Positions 1 to 7,231 are shown, counted from the first letter of the stretch. The stretch: 14,408 nucleotides of DNA from an uncultured Lachnospiraceae bacterium (GCA_937916415.1 CALGGH010000132.1:1-14408), one strand, 5' to 3'. A program made the numbers and translations. The notes: generated from the sequence alone by a model not told the origin.

Positions 1-28
1 GGAGTTCAGACGTGTGCTCTTCCGATCT
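1..28. other. Illumina adapter remnant (artefact)
   Basis: The first 28 bases match, from memory, the 3' part of the TruSeq read-2 adapter, ending in GCTCTTCCGATCT. The glycosyltransferase frame on the minus strand reads as good protein down to base 29 and then runs into this sequence. It should be trimmed; it means the contig ends here and anything translated across it is meaningless. Confidence 0.97.
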
Positions 29-388
29 CGTAACCGGGGACACCTCCCATACGTATATCACGTCAAAAGGCTCAAAGCTGCCTGTACGTGCCCGCATTGC
101 ACCAAAAAAGGCAAACGAAAGATAGCTCAGGCTTCGCCATATGGGACCGTGCCTCCTGGCTATGGTCGGTACCCTGTATACCTCCGCGCCCTTATAGTTC
201 TCATGCCTGCGCTTGCCATGCTTGTATTCCGGAGGGATCCTCGAAGTCGTATAATCAGGCAGTCCCGTCAGCACGGTCACCTCATGACCGCGCTTAACGA
301 GCTTTTCCACTATGTCATTGACGGCATAAATATCAGGCCAGAAGCATTCGGTCACGACCAGAATGCGCATTTTGCGATCATCGTTCAT
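29..388 (-). CDS. GT4-family glycosyltransferase, N-terminal part (truncated by contig end)
   Basis: I translated 120 codons of minus-strand frame from ATG at 388 to base 29; the rest is lost at the contig end. The protein starts MNDDRKMRILVVTECFWPD, a first beta strand and sugar-binding loop typical of the N-terminal GT-B domain of family 4 glycosyltransferases. Further on come KRGHEVTVLTGLPDY (about 33-47), GAEVYRVPTIARR (about 68-79) and FDVIYVWEVSPVT (about 108-120), which resemble the WbuB/WbjE group. The start lies 6 bases after the capE stop, in the same frame. ATG 370 (MRILVV) is an alternative start; neither has a convincing Shine-Dalgarno. In L-FucNAc clusters a GT4 enzyme often sits beside capE/fnlA homologues and transfers FucNAc, so that is a plausible but unproven specificity. 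The C-terminal nucleotide-sugar domain is not visible. Confidence 0.85.
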
Positions 389-394
389 CCCTAA

Positions 395-1438
395 TCACTG
401 TGAAACGGTGCCATTCAGCATGTCCCGTACGTAAGTCGCGGTCATGAGCTTCTTCACCGTGCCCTCCACGTCCAGCCTGACCGTGTTGTGGCTCGTGTAT
501 GCCTCATCTGCCGAGGTGTGAACCTCGCCCTCTACGTAAAACTTGTCATAATTGAGGTCCCTGGAGTCCGCTGCCACGCGATAATAGTCTCCCATGTCTT
601 CTGAGCGCAGCCTTTCCTCGCGGGTAAGCAGCGTCTCGTAGAGCTTTTCGCCATGCCTTGATCCTATGACCTTGACCTCGGTCCTGCCAAAAAGCTGCTG
701 CACCGCCTCCGCCAGGTCGCCGATCGAGGATGCGTCGGCCTTTTGTATGAAAAGGTCTCCCGGATTGCCATGGGTAAACGCAAACATCACCAGATCCACG
801 GCCTCGTCAAGGTTCATCATGAATCTGGTCATGTTGGGATCGGTGACGGTGATCGGACGTCCTCCCTGTATCTGATCGATGAAAAGAGGGATCACGCTGC
901 CCCTGGAGCACATGACGTTGCCATACCTGGTACAATTCAATATGGTTCCCCTGTCCGCCGCCCTTTCGGCATTCGCATATACCACGTGCTCCATCATGGC
1001 TTTGGAGATGCCCATTGCGTTGATCGGATATGCAGCCTTGTCAGTAGACAGGCAAACGACTCTCTTTACTCCGTTCTCCATGGCGGCATGGATCAGATTG
1101 TCGGTTCCCTCTATGTTGGTTCGCACGGCTTCCATCGGAAAAAACTCACAGCTCGGAACCTCCTTGAGCGCGGCGGCATGAAATACGTAGTCCACGCCCG
1201 GCATGCAGTCCCTCAGACACTGAAGGTTTCTCACGTCTCCGATGAAAAACCTGACCTTCGAATAGAACTCGGGATAATATGCCTGCAGTTCATGGCGCAT
1301 GTCATCCTGCTTCTTTTCATCCCTCGAAAAGATCCTGATCTCCCCTATGTCTCCGGTCAAAAAATGCTCCAGGACGCAGTGACCGAAGCTACCGGTCCCA
1401 CCCGTGATCAACAGCGTCCTGTCCTTAAATTCACTCAC
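395..1438 (-). CDS. capE: UDP-N-acetylglucosamine 4,6-dehydratase/5-epimerase, CapE/FnlA/WbjB type
   Basis: A 347-residue extended short-chain dehydrogenase, the usual family length. The Rossmann motif TGGTGSFG is at about residues 12-19, followed by RIFSRDEKKQDDMR, HAAALKEVPSCEFFP and STDKAAYPINAMGISK. The usual YxxxK is MxxxK (M-G-I-S-K, about 142-146), and the CEFFP and AAYPINAMG signatures mark the CapE/FnlA branch rather than PseB. Known enzymes turn UDP-GlcNAc into UDP-2-acetamido-2,6-dideoxy-L-arabino-hexos-4-ulose, the first step to UDP-L-FucNAc. I chose GTG 1438 because AGGAGG lies 9 bases upstream and family homology begins there; the frame is open to 1696, but that extra stretch is out-of-frame sequence of the upstream gene. 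It overlaps the sugar transferase stop by 8 bases, suggesting translational coupling. CapF, the next enzyme of the FucNAc route, is not in the window. Confidence 0.92.
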   Translation of the reverse strand: MSEFKDRTLLITGGTGSFGHCVLEHFLTGDIGEIRIFSRDEKKQDDMRHELQAYYPEFYSKVRFFIGDVRNLQCLRDCMPGVDYVFHAAALKEVPSCEFFPMEAVRTNIEGTDNLIHAAMENGVKRVVCLSTDKAAYPINAMGISKAMMEHVVYANAERAADRGTILNCTRYGNVMCSRGSVIPLFIDQIQGGRPITVTDPNMTRFMMNLDEAVDLVMFAFTHGNPGDLFIQKADASSIGDLAEAVQQLFGRTEVKVIGSRHGEKLYETLLTREERLRSEDMGDYYRVAADSRDLNYDKFYVEGEVHTSADEAYTSHNTVRLDVEGTVKKLMTATYVRDMLNGTVSQ

Positions 1439-2816
1439 CGTGCATTTCCTCCTGCCTTTCCTCGGAGAAGCCCTCCGTGCTTTCTTTTTGAGCCAGTATC
1501 TTGACCGTCTCAAACAGTATCTGCAGATCCAAAAGGATCGAATAATTTGTAATGTAAGCCAGGTCCATCTTGAGCTTGTTGAGTGCGTCGGTATTGTATT
1601 TGCCAAATACCTGTGCCGGTCCCGTGAGGCCTCCCTTGACCTTGAGACGGTATGCAAACTCAGGAATCTCGCCGGTATATTTCTGCATGTGCTCAACGCG
1701 CTCCGGCCTGGGTCCTACGATGGACATTTCTCCCTTCAGGATGTTAATGAGCTGCGGAAGCTCATCTATTCTGGTCGGACGTATCACCCTGCCGACCTTG
1801 GTTATGCGTGGATCACCCTCTCCCGCGGGATGCGGCCTTCCGTCCTTTTCGGCGTCAACGATCATGGACCTGAACTTGATGATCATGAACGTCCGGCCGC
1901 CGATGGTGGTTCTTTCCTGACGGAAAAAAACCGGTCCTCCGTCTTCAGCCTTGATGGCGATCGCGGTGCCTATCAGCAGGGGACTGGTGATCACCAGGGC
2001 TACGAGCGAAAACAGGACGTCGCATATCCTCTTTATCACCATCTGCGTCAACCCTATCCCATTGTTCCTGCATAGATACAGCGGGGTGTCGAACAGGTTG
2101 ATCTCCTCTGAGTTCTTGCCTATGATGTCCGATATCTTGGGCGTGAAATACACCCTTATGTCCCTGTTGAAGCATTCCTTCAGGACGTCATTCTTAAGCT
2201 CCGAAGGCACGTCATTGATCAGGACGGCATCAAAGGAGCCGCTTTCGGTTTTGGCAAAGATGGCATCAAGTCCCTCATCTATGCTGATCGAATCCGTGAC
2301 GATATACTTGTCCGGCCTGTCATTCATGAAATCCCTTTTATGTCCGGAGGCATCCTTGTGTATCTCAAGGATCCGAAGCGCGGGGAAAACGTGACGATAT
2401 ACGTCGACCATCGGAATGACCAGCAGGCACGCAACCAGGCCCTGTGCCAAAAACAGCAGGACGTATCTCCACAAAAAATCCGGGAAAAACCTGAACTGTC
2501 CGGTAATCGCACAGGAGATGAGGGTTTCGAGCGCATCCACGCTAAATAGCGTGAGCACTTGAGACGCCAGCAGGTTGGCCTTGCGGTCAACGCCTATCCT
2601 AAATGCCTTAAGCGGCTTGCCAACGATCACGTAAAGCGCAAAATAGATGCCCGCCGACATGAGCAGGTTGCCGTATCCGAGCAGATGTCCCGTCTGGTTG
2701 TTTTTTTCGGCAAAACGGTACCATACCCAAAAAAACATGACCGTAACCAAAACTGCCAGCAGGGTTTCGCACGTCCATCTGTATATGTATTTTTTTTCAA
2801 AAGAAAAGCTTTTCAC
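1431..2816 (-). CDS. Polyprenyl-phosphate sugar-1-phosphate transferase (PHPT, WbaP/PglC-like)
   Basis: A 461-residue membrane enzyme expected to start glycan repeat synthesis by moving a sugar-1-phosphate from a UDP-sugar to undecaprenyl phosphate on the inner membrane face. Four likely membrane helices lie at about 14-34, 49-66, 88-104 and 115-137. A soluble Rossmann-like (CoA-binding-like) domain covers about 165-250, and the catalytic bacterial sugar transferase domain runs from about 258 to the end. That domain has the membrane-entering helix (about 263-288), GGPVFFRQER, KFRSM, the DE dyad in RIDELPQL (D351, E352), GEMSIVGPRPE and KGGLTGPAQVFGKY. The GTG start at 2816 overlaps the pseC stop by 4 bases (GTGA), and capE overlaps its end. 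The sugar moved cannot be read from sequence; a UDP-2-acetamido-6-deoxy sugar made by its neighbours is a fair guess. Confidence 0.9.
   Translation of the reverse strand: MKSFSFEKKYIYRWTCETLLAVLVTVMFFWVWYRFAEKNNQTGHLLGYGNLLMSAGIYFALYVIVGKPLKAFRIGVDRKANLLASQVLTLFSVDALETLISCAITGQFRFFPDFLWRYVLLFLAQGLVACLLVIPMVDVYRHVFPALRILEIHKDASGHKRDFMNDRPDKYIVTDSISIDEGLDAIFAKTESGSFDAVLINDVPSELKNDVLKECFNRDIRVYFTPKISDIIGKNSEEINLFDTPLYLCRNNGIGLTQMVIKRICDVLFSLVALVITSPLLIGTAIAIKAEDGGPVFFRQERTTIGGRTFMIIKFRSMIVDAEKDGRPHPAGEGDPRITKVGRVIRPTRIDELPQLINILKGEMSIVGPRPERVEHMQKYTGEIPEFAYRLKVKGGLTGPAQVFGKYNTDALNKLKMDLAYITNYSILLDLQILFETVKILAQKESTEGFSEERQEEMHGE
1448..1453 (-). promoter_or_regulatory. Ribosome-binding site of capE
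   Basis: AGGAGG on the minus strand, 9 bases before GTG 1438. It lies inside the last codons of the upstream sugar transferase gene and decides the capE start. Confidence 0.8.
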
Positions 2817-4009
2817 TTACGGTACCATTCAGCGACCTTGGTCACGGCACGCATAACGTCCCGTACGTCTCCATCCGTCATCATGGGATAAAGGGGAATG
2901 CTCATTATGCCGTCATAAATCTTCTCGGCCACCGGACATAGTCCGCGCGAATACCCCAGGCGCTGATAGAACGGGAAATAATATACGGGTATGTAATGTA
3001 CCTGGCACTGCACGTTTTCGGCACTCATTGCGTCAAAGAATTCTCGTCTGGTGCATTTCAACGTCTCCCGGTCCAGCCTGATGACGTAAAGGTGCCTCGT
3101 GGTGTCTGACTTCGGTATTTCCCGCTGTATGATGATCCCCGGGACGTCCGCAAAGGCCTCGTCATACGTCCTGACTATCTCCTTACGCCTGTCGGAAAAG
3201 GAGTCAAGCCTGGAAAGCTGACTGATAAGCAGAGCCGCCTGGAAATCCGTCATGCGATAGTTGTATCCAAGGGTCTGCATCTCATAATACCAGATGCCCT
3301 CCGGGGAATCGGTTTCAAATCCTGCGGGGGCCTTAACTATACCATGCTGCGATGCCAGTCTCAGCTTACGGTACAGCTCCGGATCATCCGTGGTGATTGC
3401 TCCGCCCTCACCTGACGTCACGGTCTTGACGGGATGAAAGCTGAAGCACGTCATGTCTCCGATCGAACCTTCGGGCCTGCCGTCATACTTCGTTCCAATG
3501 GCATGCGCGGCATCCACCACGTAAGTCAGGTCATGCTCTTTGCATATCTCCTTGATGCGGTCATGCTCCACCGCCTGTCCCGTATAATCGACTGCCACTA
3601 TTGCTTTTGTATGATCCGTGATGCGGTCTTCTATGCTGTCAGGGTCGATGTTGTAGGTTTCAGGATCAACGTCAGCAAAAACAGGGCGTGCTCCCACGTA
3701 GATCGCGCAGTTAGCCGACGCGGCAAAGGTAAGCGGCGTGGTGATGACTTCGTCGCCCTCACCCAGTCCGGCAGCCATCATGGCGCAGTGCAACGCCGCG
3801 GTACCGTTGGCGACCGCAACCGCATGCCTGGCTCCGGTAACCTCGCAAAGTCTCTTTTCCAGGGCTGCAACGGAGGGGCCGCAGGTGATGTAATCTCCCT
3901 TCAAAACCTTAGCAACTGCCTCCACGTCTTCATCCGTGATCCATTGCCGTCCGTAAAATATCTTTTTGTCTCTGACGGGCGTGCCGCCATGAATTGCAAG
4001 TTTTTCCAT
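2813..4009 (-). CDS. pseC: PseC-like UDP-4-keto-sugar aminotransferase
   Basis: A 398-residue PLP-dependent aminotransferase of the DegT/DnrJ/EryC1/StrS fold. Seen in order: ANGTAALH (cofactor phosphate, about 68-75), ITTPLTFAASAN (89-100), VAVDYTGQAVE (138-148), VVDAAHAIGTKY with D166, and CFSFHPVKTVTSGEGGA with the Schiff-base lysine K195. QVHYIPVYYFPFY near residue 330 is typical of PseC. PseC aminates C4 of UDP-2-acetamido-2,6-dideoxy-L-arabino-hexos-4-ulose, the second step to pseudaminic acid and also the product type of the nearby capE. I chose ATG 4009 because AAGGA lies 6 bases upstream; ATG 4012 is equally possible and a TTG at 4030 lacks support. A 6-bp hairpin (arms 4022-4027 and 4035-4040) sits just before this ribosome-binding site. 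The FlmB/ArnB-like relatives are an alternative subfamily. Confidence 0.85.
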   Translation of the reverse strand: MEKLAIHGGTPVRDKKIFYGRQWITDEDVEAVAKVLKGDYITCGPSVAALEKRLCEVTGARHAVAVANGTAALHCAMMAAGLGEGDEVITTPLTFAASANCAIYVGARPVFADVDPETYNIDPDSIEDRITDHTKAIVAVDYTGQAVEHDRIKEICKEHDLTYVVDAAHAIGTKYDGRPEGSIGDMTCFSFHPVKTVTSGEGGAITTDDPELYRKLRLASQHGIVKAPAGFETDSPEGIWYYEMQTLGYNYRMTDFQAALLISQLSRLDSFSDRRKEIVRTYDEAFADVPGIIIQREIPKSDTTRHLYVIRLDRETLKCTRREFFDAMSAENVQCQVHYIPVYYFPFYQRLGYSRGLCPVAEKIYDGIMSIPLYPMMTDGDVRDVMRAVTKVAEWYRK

Positions 4010-4021
4010 CATTTTTCCTTG

Positions 4022-4042
4022 TGCCGGCAACCATCCGGCAAC
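4022..4042 (-). repeat. Short hairpin and tandem direct repeat upstream of pseC
   Basis: On the plus strand CCGGCAAC occurs twice (4024-4031 and 4035-4042), separated by CAT. The same bases form a 6-bp stem, TGCCGG (4022-4027) with CCGGCA (4035-4040), around a 7-base loop. The hairpin ends two bases before the AAGGA ribosome-binding site of pseC and has no U-tract, so it is not a terminator; it could modulate pseC translation. Confidence 0.45.
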
Positions 4043-4076
4043 AAACCTTCCATGGACGCTCCTGTCGGGGCATCGT

Positions 4077-4451
4077 TCAGATCTCCTTTACCCAGAGTCC
4101 GTGCAGGTTGCAGTATTCATAAGCTGCCACGGCCTTGTCTCCATCCGAAAGAACGAACTCTGCCACGGGCTTTTCGTCGGGCTTAAGGCATTTCTGCCGG
4201 AAGCCCTGCTTAGTCTCAAGAATGATCCACTGTATGTAGTGTGCTTCCATCATGGGGTGCTCAACCTCACCCACCCGTACGGTCACCTTATTGCCATCTG
4301 CGGTAACGACGGGAACGTGCTTTTCATGTGCGCCGTCAGACGTGCCCGGAACCAGTTCCTTCATGGGCTCGCCACAGCAGACTACCGGAACTCCGGCGTC
4401 GTTCAGTTTGGTTATGATGTTGCCGCAATGTTCACATCTGTAAAATTTCAT
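4077..4451 (-). CDS. dfx: Desulfoferrodoxin (2Fe-superoxide reductase)
   Basis: A 124-residue cytoplasmic superoxide reductase, full length for the two-centre class. The N-terminal desulforedoxin-like domain has the Fe(S-Cys)4 ligands C6, C9, C25 and C26 (YRCEHCG, VVCCGEPM). The catalytic domain has the E-K-H motif (E43, K44, H45), then H65 and H71 (EHPM, AHYIQWI), and C114 with H117 (YCNLHGLW). These correspond to the four His and one Cys that bind the active iron, with the Glu/Lys pair at the active site. It reduces superoxide to peroxide using rubredoxin-type electron donors, a hallmark of anaerobes. ATG 4451 has AGGAGG 8 bases upstream; a TTG two codons earlier is rejected. It sits 26 bases after fdtB and 67 bases before pseC, an unexpected place for an oxidative-stress gene. 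Confidence 0.95.
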   Translation of the reverse strand: MKFYRCEHCGNIITKLNDAGVPVVCCGEPMKELVPGTSDGAHEKHVPVVTADGNKVTVRVGEVEHPMMEAHYIQWIILETKQGFRQKCLKPDEKPVAEFVLSDGDKAVAAYEYCNLHGLWVKEI

Positions 4452-4459
4452 ATCCAATA

Positions 4460-4465
4460 CCTCCT
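4460..4465 (-). promoter_or_regulatory. Ribosome-binding site of desulfoferrodoxin gene
   Basis: Minus-strand AGGAGG, 8 bases before ATG 4451. It is one of the strongest sites in the window, suggesting high translation of this gene relative to its glycan neighbours, and it fixes the start. Confidence 0.8.
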
Positions 4466-4477
4466 ATTTATGATGTT

Positions 4478-5581
4478 TTAGTAACCATTTATGCAGTCGG
4501 CAACGTATCCGACCTGTTCGTCCGTCATTCCGTAATACATCGGCAGGCTGAGTTCGGTGCAGGCTATGAGTTCAGCCTTCGGGAAGTCTCCGGCCCGGTA
4601 ACCGAGGTCATGGTAACATTCCTGCAGATGTAACGGTATGGGATAGTGCTTGTTGGTGCCGATGCCATTGTCTCCAAGATGCTTCTCCAGATCGTCGCGG
4701 TATCCCGCATCGGGACATCTGATCCCGAAAACGTGCCATACCGGTTCGGCGTAATCCGGAACCTTCGGCAAACGTACGTCCGGATTGGTGATGAGCTCAC
4801 GGTATCTCGCAGCGATGCGCCTGCGTTCGGCATTCATCTTGTCCAGGAGCGGGAGCTTGGCCGACAAAAATGCGGCCTGCAGCTCGTCCAGCCTGGAATT
4901 GTGCCCCTGATAGGTGTGGTGATACTTGACTTCCGATCCATAATTGCCGAGCGAACGGATCTTCGCGGCGATCTCATCGTCACCGGTGACTGCTGCTCCG
5001 GCATCCCCCAGCGCGCCCAGGTTTTTGCCGGGATAAAAGCTGAATCCCGCCGCATCACCAAAGGTGCCGGCCTTGCGTCCCCTGTACTTCGCCCCATGGG
5101 CCTGCGCACAGTCCTCGATCACGTACAGGCCTCGTCTGTGCGCAATCTCCATGACCGGATCCATGTCACACGGCTGACCATACAGGTGTACGGGGATGAT
5201 GGCCTTCGTCCTGTCAGTAATTGCCTCCTCGATCAGTGATACGTCAATGTTGAAGGTGTCGGCGTCGGCATCAACCAGGACCGGCCTGGCTCCCACGTAA
5301 GTCACCGCCAGGGCCGTGGCTATGAACGTGTTGGCCGGCAGGATGGCCTCGTCGCCCGCTCCTATCCCAAAGGCCTTAAGCGCCAGCATGAGCGCATCCA
5401 GTCCATTGCCGCAGCCTACGCAATGCCGGACGCCTATATAATCGGCAAAGGCATTTTCGAAGCTGCGATCCTCTTCTCCCTCCACGTACCAGCTGCGTGA
5501 CAGCACCCGTTCAAAGGCCTCGTGAAGCTCGTCATTTAATTCTTTTTCCAGCGGAATGAATGAAACAAAAGGTACTTTCAT
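4478..5581 (-). CDS. fdtB: FdtB-like dTDP-3-keto-6-deoxyhexose 3-aminotransferase
   Basis: A 367-residue PLP aminotransferase of the DegT/DnrJ/EryC1/StrS family. The start MKVPFVSF, SRSWYVEGEE (about 29-38), VGCGNGLDAL (55-64), LPANTFIATALAV (81-93), VIEDCAQAHGAKY with D157, FSFYPGKNLGALGD with Schiff-base lysine K186, and GHNSRLDELQAAF (226-238) fit the FdtB/QdtB/VioA-like group acting on dTDP-sugars. Next to fdtA, the likely reaction is amination at C3 of dTDP-3-oxo-6-deoxyhexose to give the dTDP-Fuc3N or dTDP-Qui3N precursor. ATG 5581 lies 4 bases after the fdtA stop; ATG 5599 would overlap fdtA and adds residues not typical of the family. Neither has a clear Shine-Dalgarno, so coupling to fdtA translation is likely. 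Which epimer is made depends on whether the neighbour is an FdtA or a QdtA. Confidence 0.88.
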   Translation of the reverse strand: MKVPFVSFIPLEKELNDELHEAFERVLSRSWYVEGEEDRSFENAFADYIGVRHCVGCGNGLDALMLALKAFGIGAGDEAILPANTFIATALAVTYVGARPVLVDADADTFNIDVSLIEEAITDRTKAIIPVHLYGQPCDMDPVMEIAHRRGLYVIEDCAQAHGAKYRGRKAGTFGDAAGFSFYPGKNLGALGDAGAAVTGDDEIAAKIRSLGNYGSEVKYHHTYQGHNSRLDELQAAFLSAKLPLLDKMNAERRRIAARYRELITNPDVRLPKVPDYAEPVWHVFGIRCPDAGYRDDLEKHLGDNGIGTNKHYPIPLHLQECYHDLGYRAGDFPKAELIACTELSLPMYYGMTDEQVGYVADCINGY

Positions 5582-5585
5582 TATA

Positions 5586-5990
5586 TTATTTTTGGGCATT
5601 GACGAATTTCAAAAACTCATCATAGTCCCGAATGTAGTCGGATTCATCATACACTTCCGAAGCCAGTACCATCAGCACCGCATCAGGAGAAAAATCAAAC
5701 ATCTCCCTCCACATGTTGTTGGCAACGTAGAGACCCTCATATGGTTTCTCCAGGGATACGACCTTCTTTTCCGTTCCGTTGTCGAGGCGGATCCTGCAGC
5801 TGCCATGGATGCAGATCAGTATCTGCTCGAGCGACTTGTGCGCATGATGTCCGCGCACCACGTCAGCAAGCGTGTCATACATGTAATAAACACGCTTGAT
5901 GCGAAACGGTATGTCCTTGAATTCCTCCAGCGAGATGAGCTGTCCTCTTTCGTCGCCGTGAGGCTGAAAGGTATATTTGATAGTCTGCAT
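5586..5990 (-). CDS. fdtA: FdtA/QdtA-like dTDP-4-oxo-6-deoxyglucose 3,4-ketoisomerase
   Basis: A 134-residue small cupin protein of the WxcM/FdtA family, close to the usual length. The N-terminal part has HGDERGQLISLE (about 11-22). The signature RGHHAHKSLEQ follows at about 46-56, whose two histidines (H49, H51) match the catalytic pair described for FdtA. Next come a beta barrel with LICIHGSCRIRLDNG (58-72) and NNMWREMFDFSPDAVLMVLAS, in which the conserved family residues stand near the active site. It moves the keto group from C4 to C3 of dTDP-4-oxo-6-deoxy-D-glucose, giving the substrate of the aminotransferase directly downstream. ATG 5990 has GGAG 9 bases upstream. The dTDP-glucose supply genes rmlA and rmlB and the matching N-acetyltransferase are not in the window. 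Confidence 0.9.
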   Translation of the reverse strand: MQTIKYTFQPHGDERGQLISLEEFKDIPFRIKRVYYMYDTLADVVRGHHAHKSLEQILICIHGSCRIRLDNGTEKKVVSLEKPYEGLYVANNMWREMFDFSPDAVLMVLASEVYDESDYIRDYDEFLKFVNAQK

Positions 5991-6021
5991 GATCCAAATC
6001 TCCGGCCGTGGCCTTCACGTC

Positions 6022-6044
6022 AACCCGGCATGCATGAACCCGGC
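6022..6044. repeat. Short direct repeat in the capG-fdtA gap
   Basis: AACCCGGC occurs at 6022-6029 and 6037-6044, separated by ATGCATG, within the 65-base gap between capG and fdtA. No function is evident. Confidence 0.4.
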
Positions 6045-6055
6045 GCATGGCAGGT

Positions 6056-7231
6056 TCATTTTCGCCAAACCATTTTATTTACTATTCCGGTATAACTGCG
6101 TATGATCCCCACCACTTTTTCGGACACGTTCGTATCGGAATAATACCTGACCGGAACTCCGAGATCACCATTTGTGCGCATGGCTACCGCGGTATCGACA
6201 GTCTGGATCAGTCCGTCTCCGTCAATGCCTGCCAGCAGGAAACAGCCTGCATCGATCGCCTCGGGACGTTCCGTGGACGTCCGTATGCAAACGGCCGGGA
6301 AGGGACGCCCTATGCTCAGGAAAAAGCTGCTCTCCTCCGGAAGCGTGCCTGAATCTGACACTACCGCATAAGCATTCATCTGCAGATTGTTGTAATCATG
6401 AAAGCCCAGGGGCTCATGGCGTATCACCCGCTCATCCAGTTTAAATCCCCTCGCCTCCAGCCTGGCCGCGCTGCGGGGATGACATGAGTACAGGATGGGA
6501 CAGTCGTACCTTTCTGCCATGCGGTTTATGGCATTGAACAGGGAATTGAAGTTAGCCTCCGTATCCACGTTCTCCTCCCTGTGAGCGGAAAGCAGGATGT
6601 ATCGACCTGCCTCGAGTTTCACGCCGGTCTCAGCGCTAAGCCTCTCCAACACGTCACTCTTCAATATGGGATCCAGGTTTTTCTGCAATACTTCAGCCAT
6701 GGGAGAGCCGGTAACGAACGTCCTCTCAGGCGGCAGTCCGCATTCGGCCAGATGCCTGCGTGCATGCTCGGAGTATGCCATGTTGACGTCAGAAATGACG
6801 TCAACGATCCTGCGGTTGGTTTCCTCCGGCAGGCACTCATCCTTGCACCTGTTGCCTGCTTCCATATGGAAAACAGGAATGTGCAGCCGCTTAGCTCCGA
6901 TGACCGAAAGACAGCTGTTGGTATCCCCCAGTACCAGCACCGCATCAGGTTTGATCTCCGTCATGAGCTTGTAGGAGGATGCTATGATGTTGCCCATGGT
7001 CTCACCCAGGTCCGCACCCACCGCGTTCATGTAGACCTCAGGCTCTTCCAGGTCCAGGTCCCTGAAGAAAATGCCGTTTAGGTTATAGTCATAATTCTGT
7101 CCGGTATGAGCCAGGATCACGTCAAAATACCTGCGGCACTTTTTGATCACCTCCGATAGCCGGATGATCTCCGGTCTGGTACCCACTATGATGAGAAGCT
7201 TAAGCTTGCCATTATTGCTGAATGACGTCAT
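6056..7231 (-). CDS. capG: UDP-N-acetyl-sugar 2-epimerase, CapG/FnlC/WbjD type
   Basis: A 391-residue protein of the non-hydrolysing UDP-GlcNAc 2-epimerase family (GT-B fold, cytoplasmic). Motifs in order: VGTRPEIIRLS (16-26), HTGQNYDYNLN (42-52), VGADLGETMGNI (71-82), VLGDTNSCLSV (100-110), FHMEAGNRCKDE (121-132), LSAHREENVD (214-223), GFHDYNNLQ (276-284), SDSGTLPEES (292-301) and RTSTERPEA (317-325). The NYDYNLN, GETMGNI and EAGNR forms match CapG/WbjD better than the housekeeping MnaA/WecB. CapG-type enzymes perform the last step to UDP-N-acetyl-L-fucosamine by inverting C2 of the CapF product. ATG 7231 has GGAG 8 bases upstream, 27 bases after the pseI stop. capE lies about 4.6 kb downstream rather than beside it, and capF is missing from the window. 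A plain UDP-ManNAc-forming epimerase remains a less likely reading. Confidence 0.88.
   Translation of the reverse strand: MTSFSNNGKLKLLIIVGTRPEIIRLSEVIKKCRRYFDVILAHTGQNYDYNLNGIFFRDLDLEEPEVYMNAVGADLGETMGNIIASSYKLMTEIKPDAVLVLGDTNSCLSVIGAKRLHIPVFHMEAGNRCKDECLPEETNRRIVDVISDVNMAYSEHARRHLAECGLPPERTFVTGSPMAEVLQKNLDPILKSDVLERLSAETGVKLEAGRYILLSAHREENVDTEANFNSLFNAINRMAERYDCPILYSCHPRSAARLEARGFKLDERVIRHEPLGFHDYNNLQMNAYAVVSDSGTLPEESSFFLSIGRPFPAVCIRTSTERPEAIDAGCFLLAGIDGDGLIQTVDTAVAMRTNGDLGVPVRYYSDTNVSEKVVGIIRSYTGIVNKMVWRK

Noticed and set aside
14..394. A 126-codon plus-strand open frame at the contig end
   Set aside because: It starts inside the adapter and is opposite the GT4 gene, which reads as real protein on the minus strand.
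395..1438. Assignment of the dehydratase as PseB
   Set aside because: CEFFP, AAYPINAMG and the MxxxK catalytic variant are CapE/FnlA features, and PseB has different residues there.
743..1504. A 253-codon plus-strand open frame
   Set aside because: It lies opposite the well-supported capE gene, shows no recognisable domain, and is explained by codon composition of the other strand.
395..1696. A 433-residue version of CapE with an N-terminal extension
   Set aside because: The extra residues are Arg/Ser-rich out-of-frame sequence of the upstream gene; GTG 1438 with AGGAGG gives the family length.
1404..2075. A 223-codon plus-strand open frame opposite the sugar transferase
   Set aside because: The minus-strand frame carries all bacterial sugar transferase motifs; the plus frame has none.
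3434..4186. A 250-codon plus-strand open frame across pseC and desulfoferrodoxin
   Set aside because: It is antisense to two strongly conserved genes and has low-complexity, unprotein-like content.
6056..7231. Housekeeping UDP-GlcNAc 2-epimerase (MnaA/WecB)
   Set aside because: NYDYNLN, VGADLGETMGNI and HMEAGNR match the CapG/FnlC branch better, and the gene is in a sugar cluster with capE; not fully excluded.
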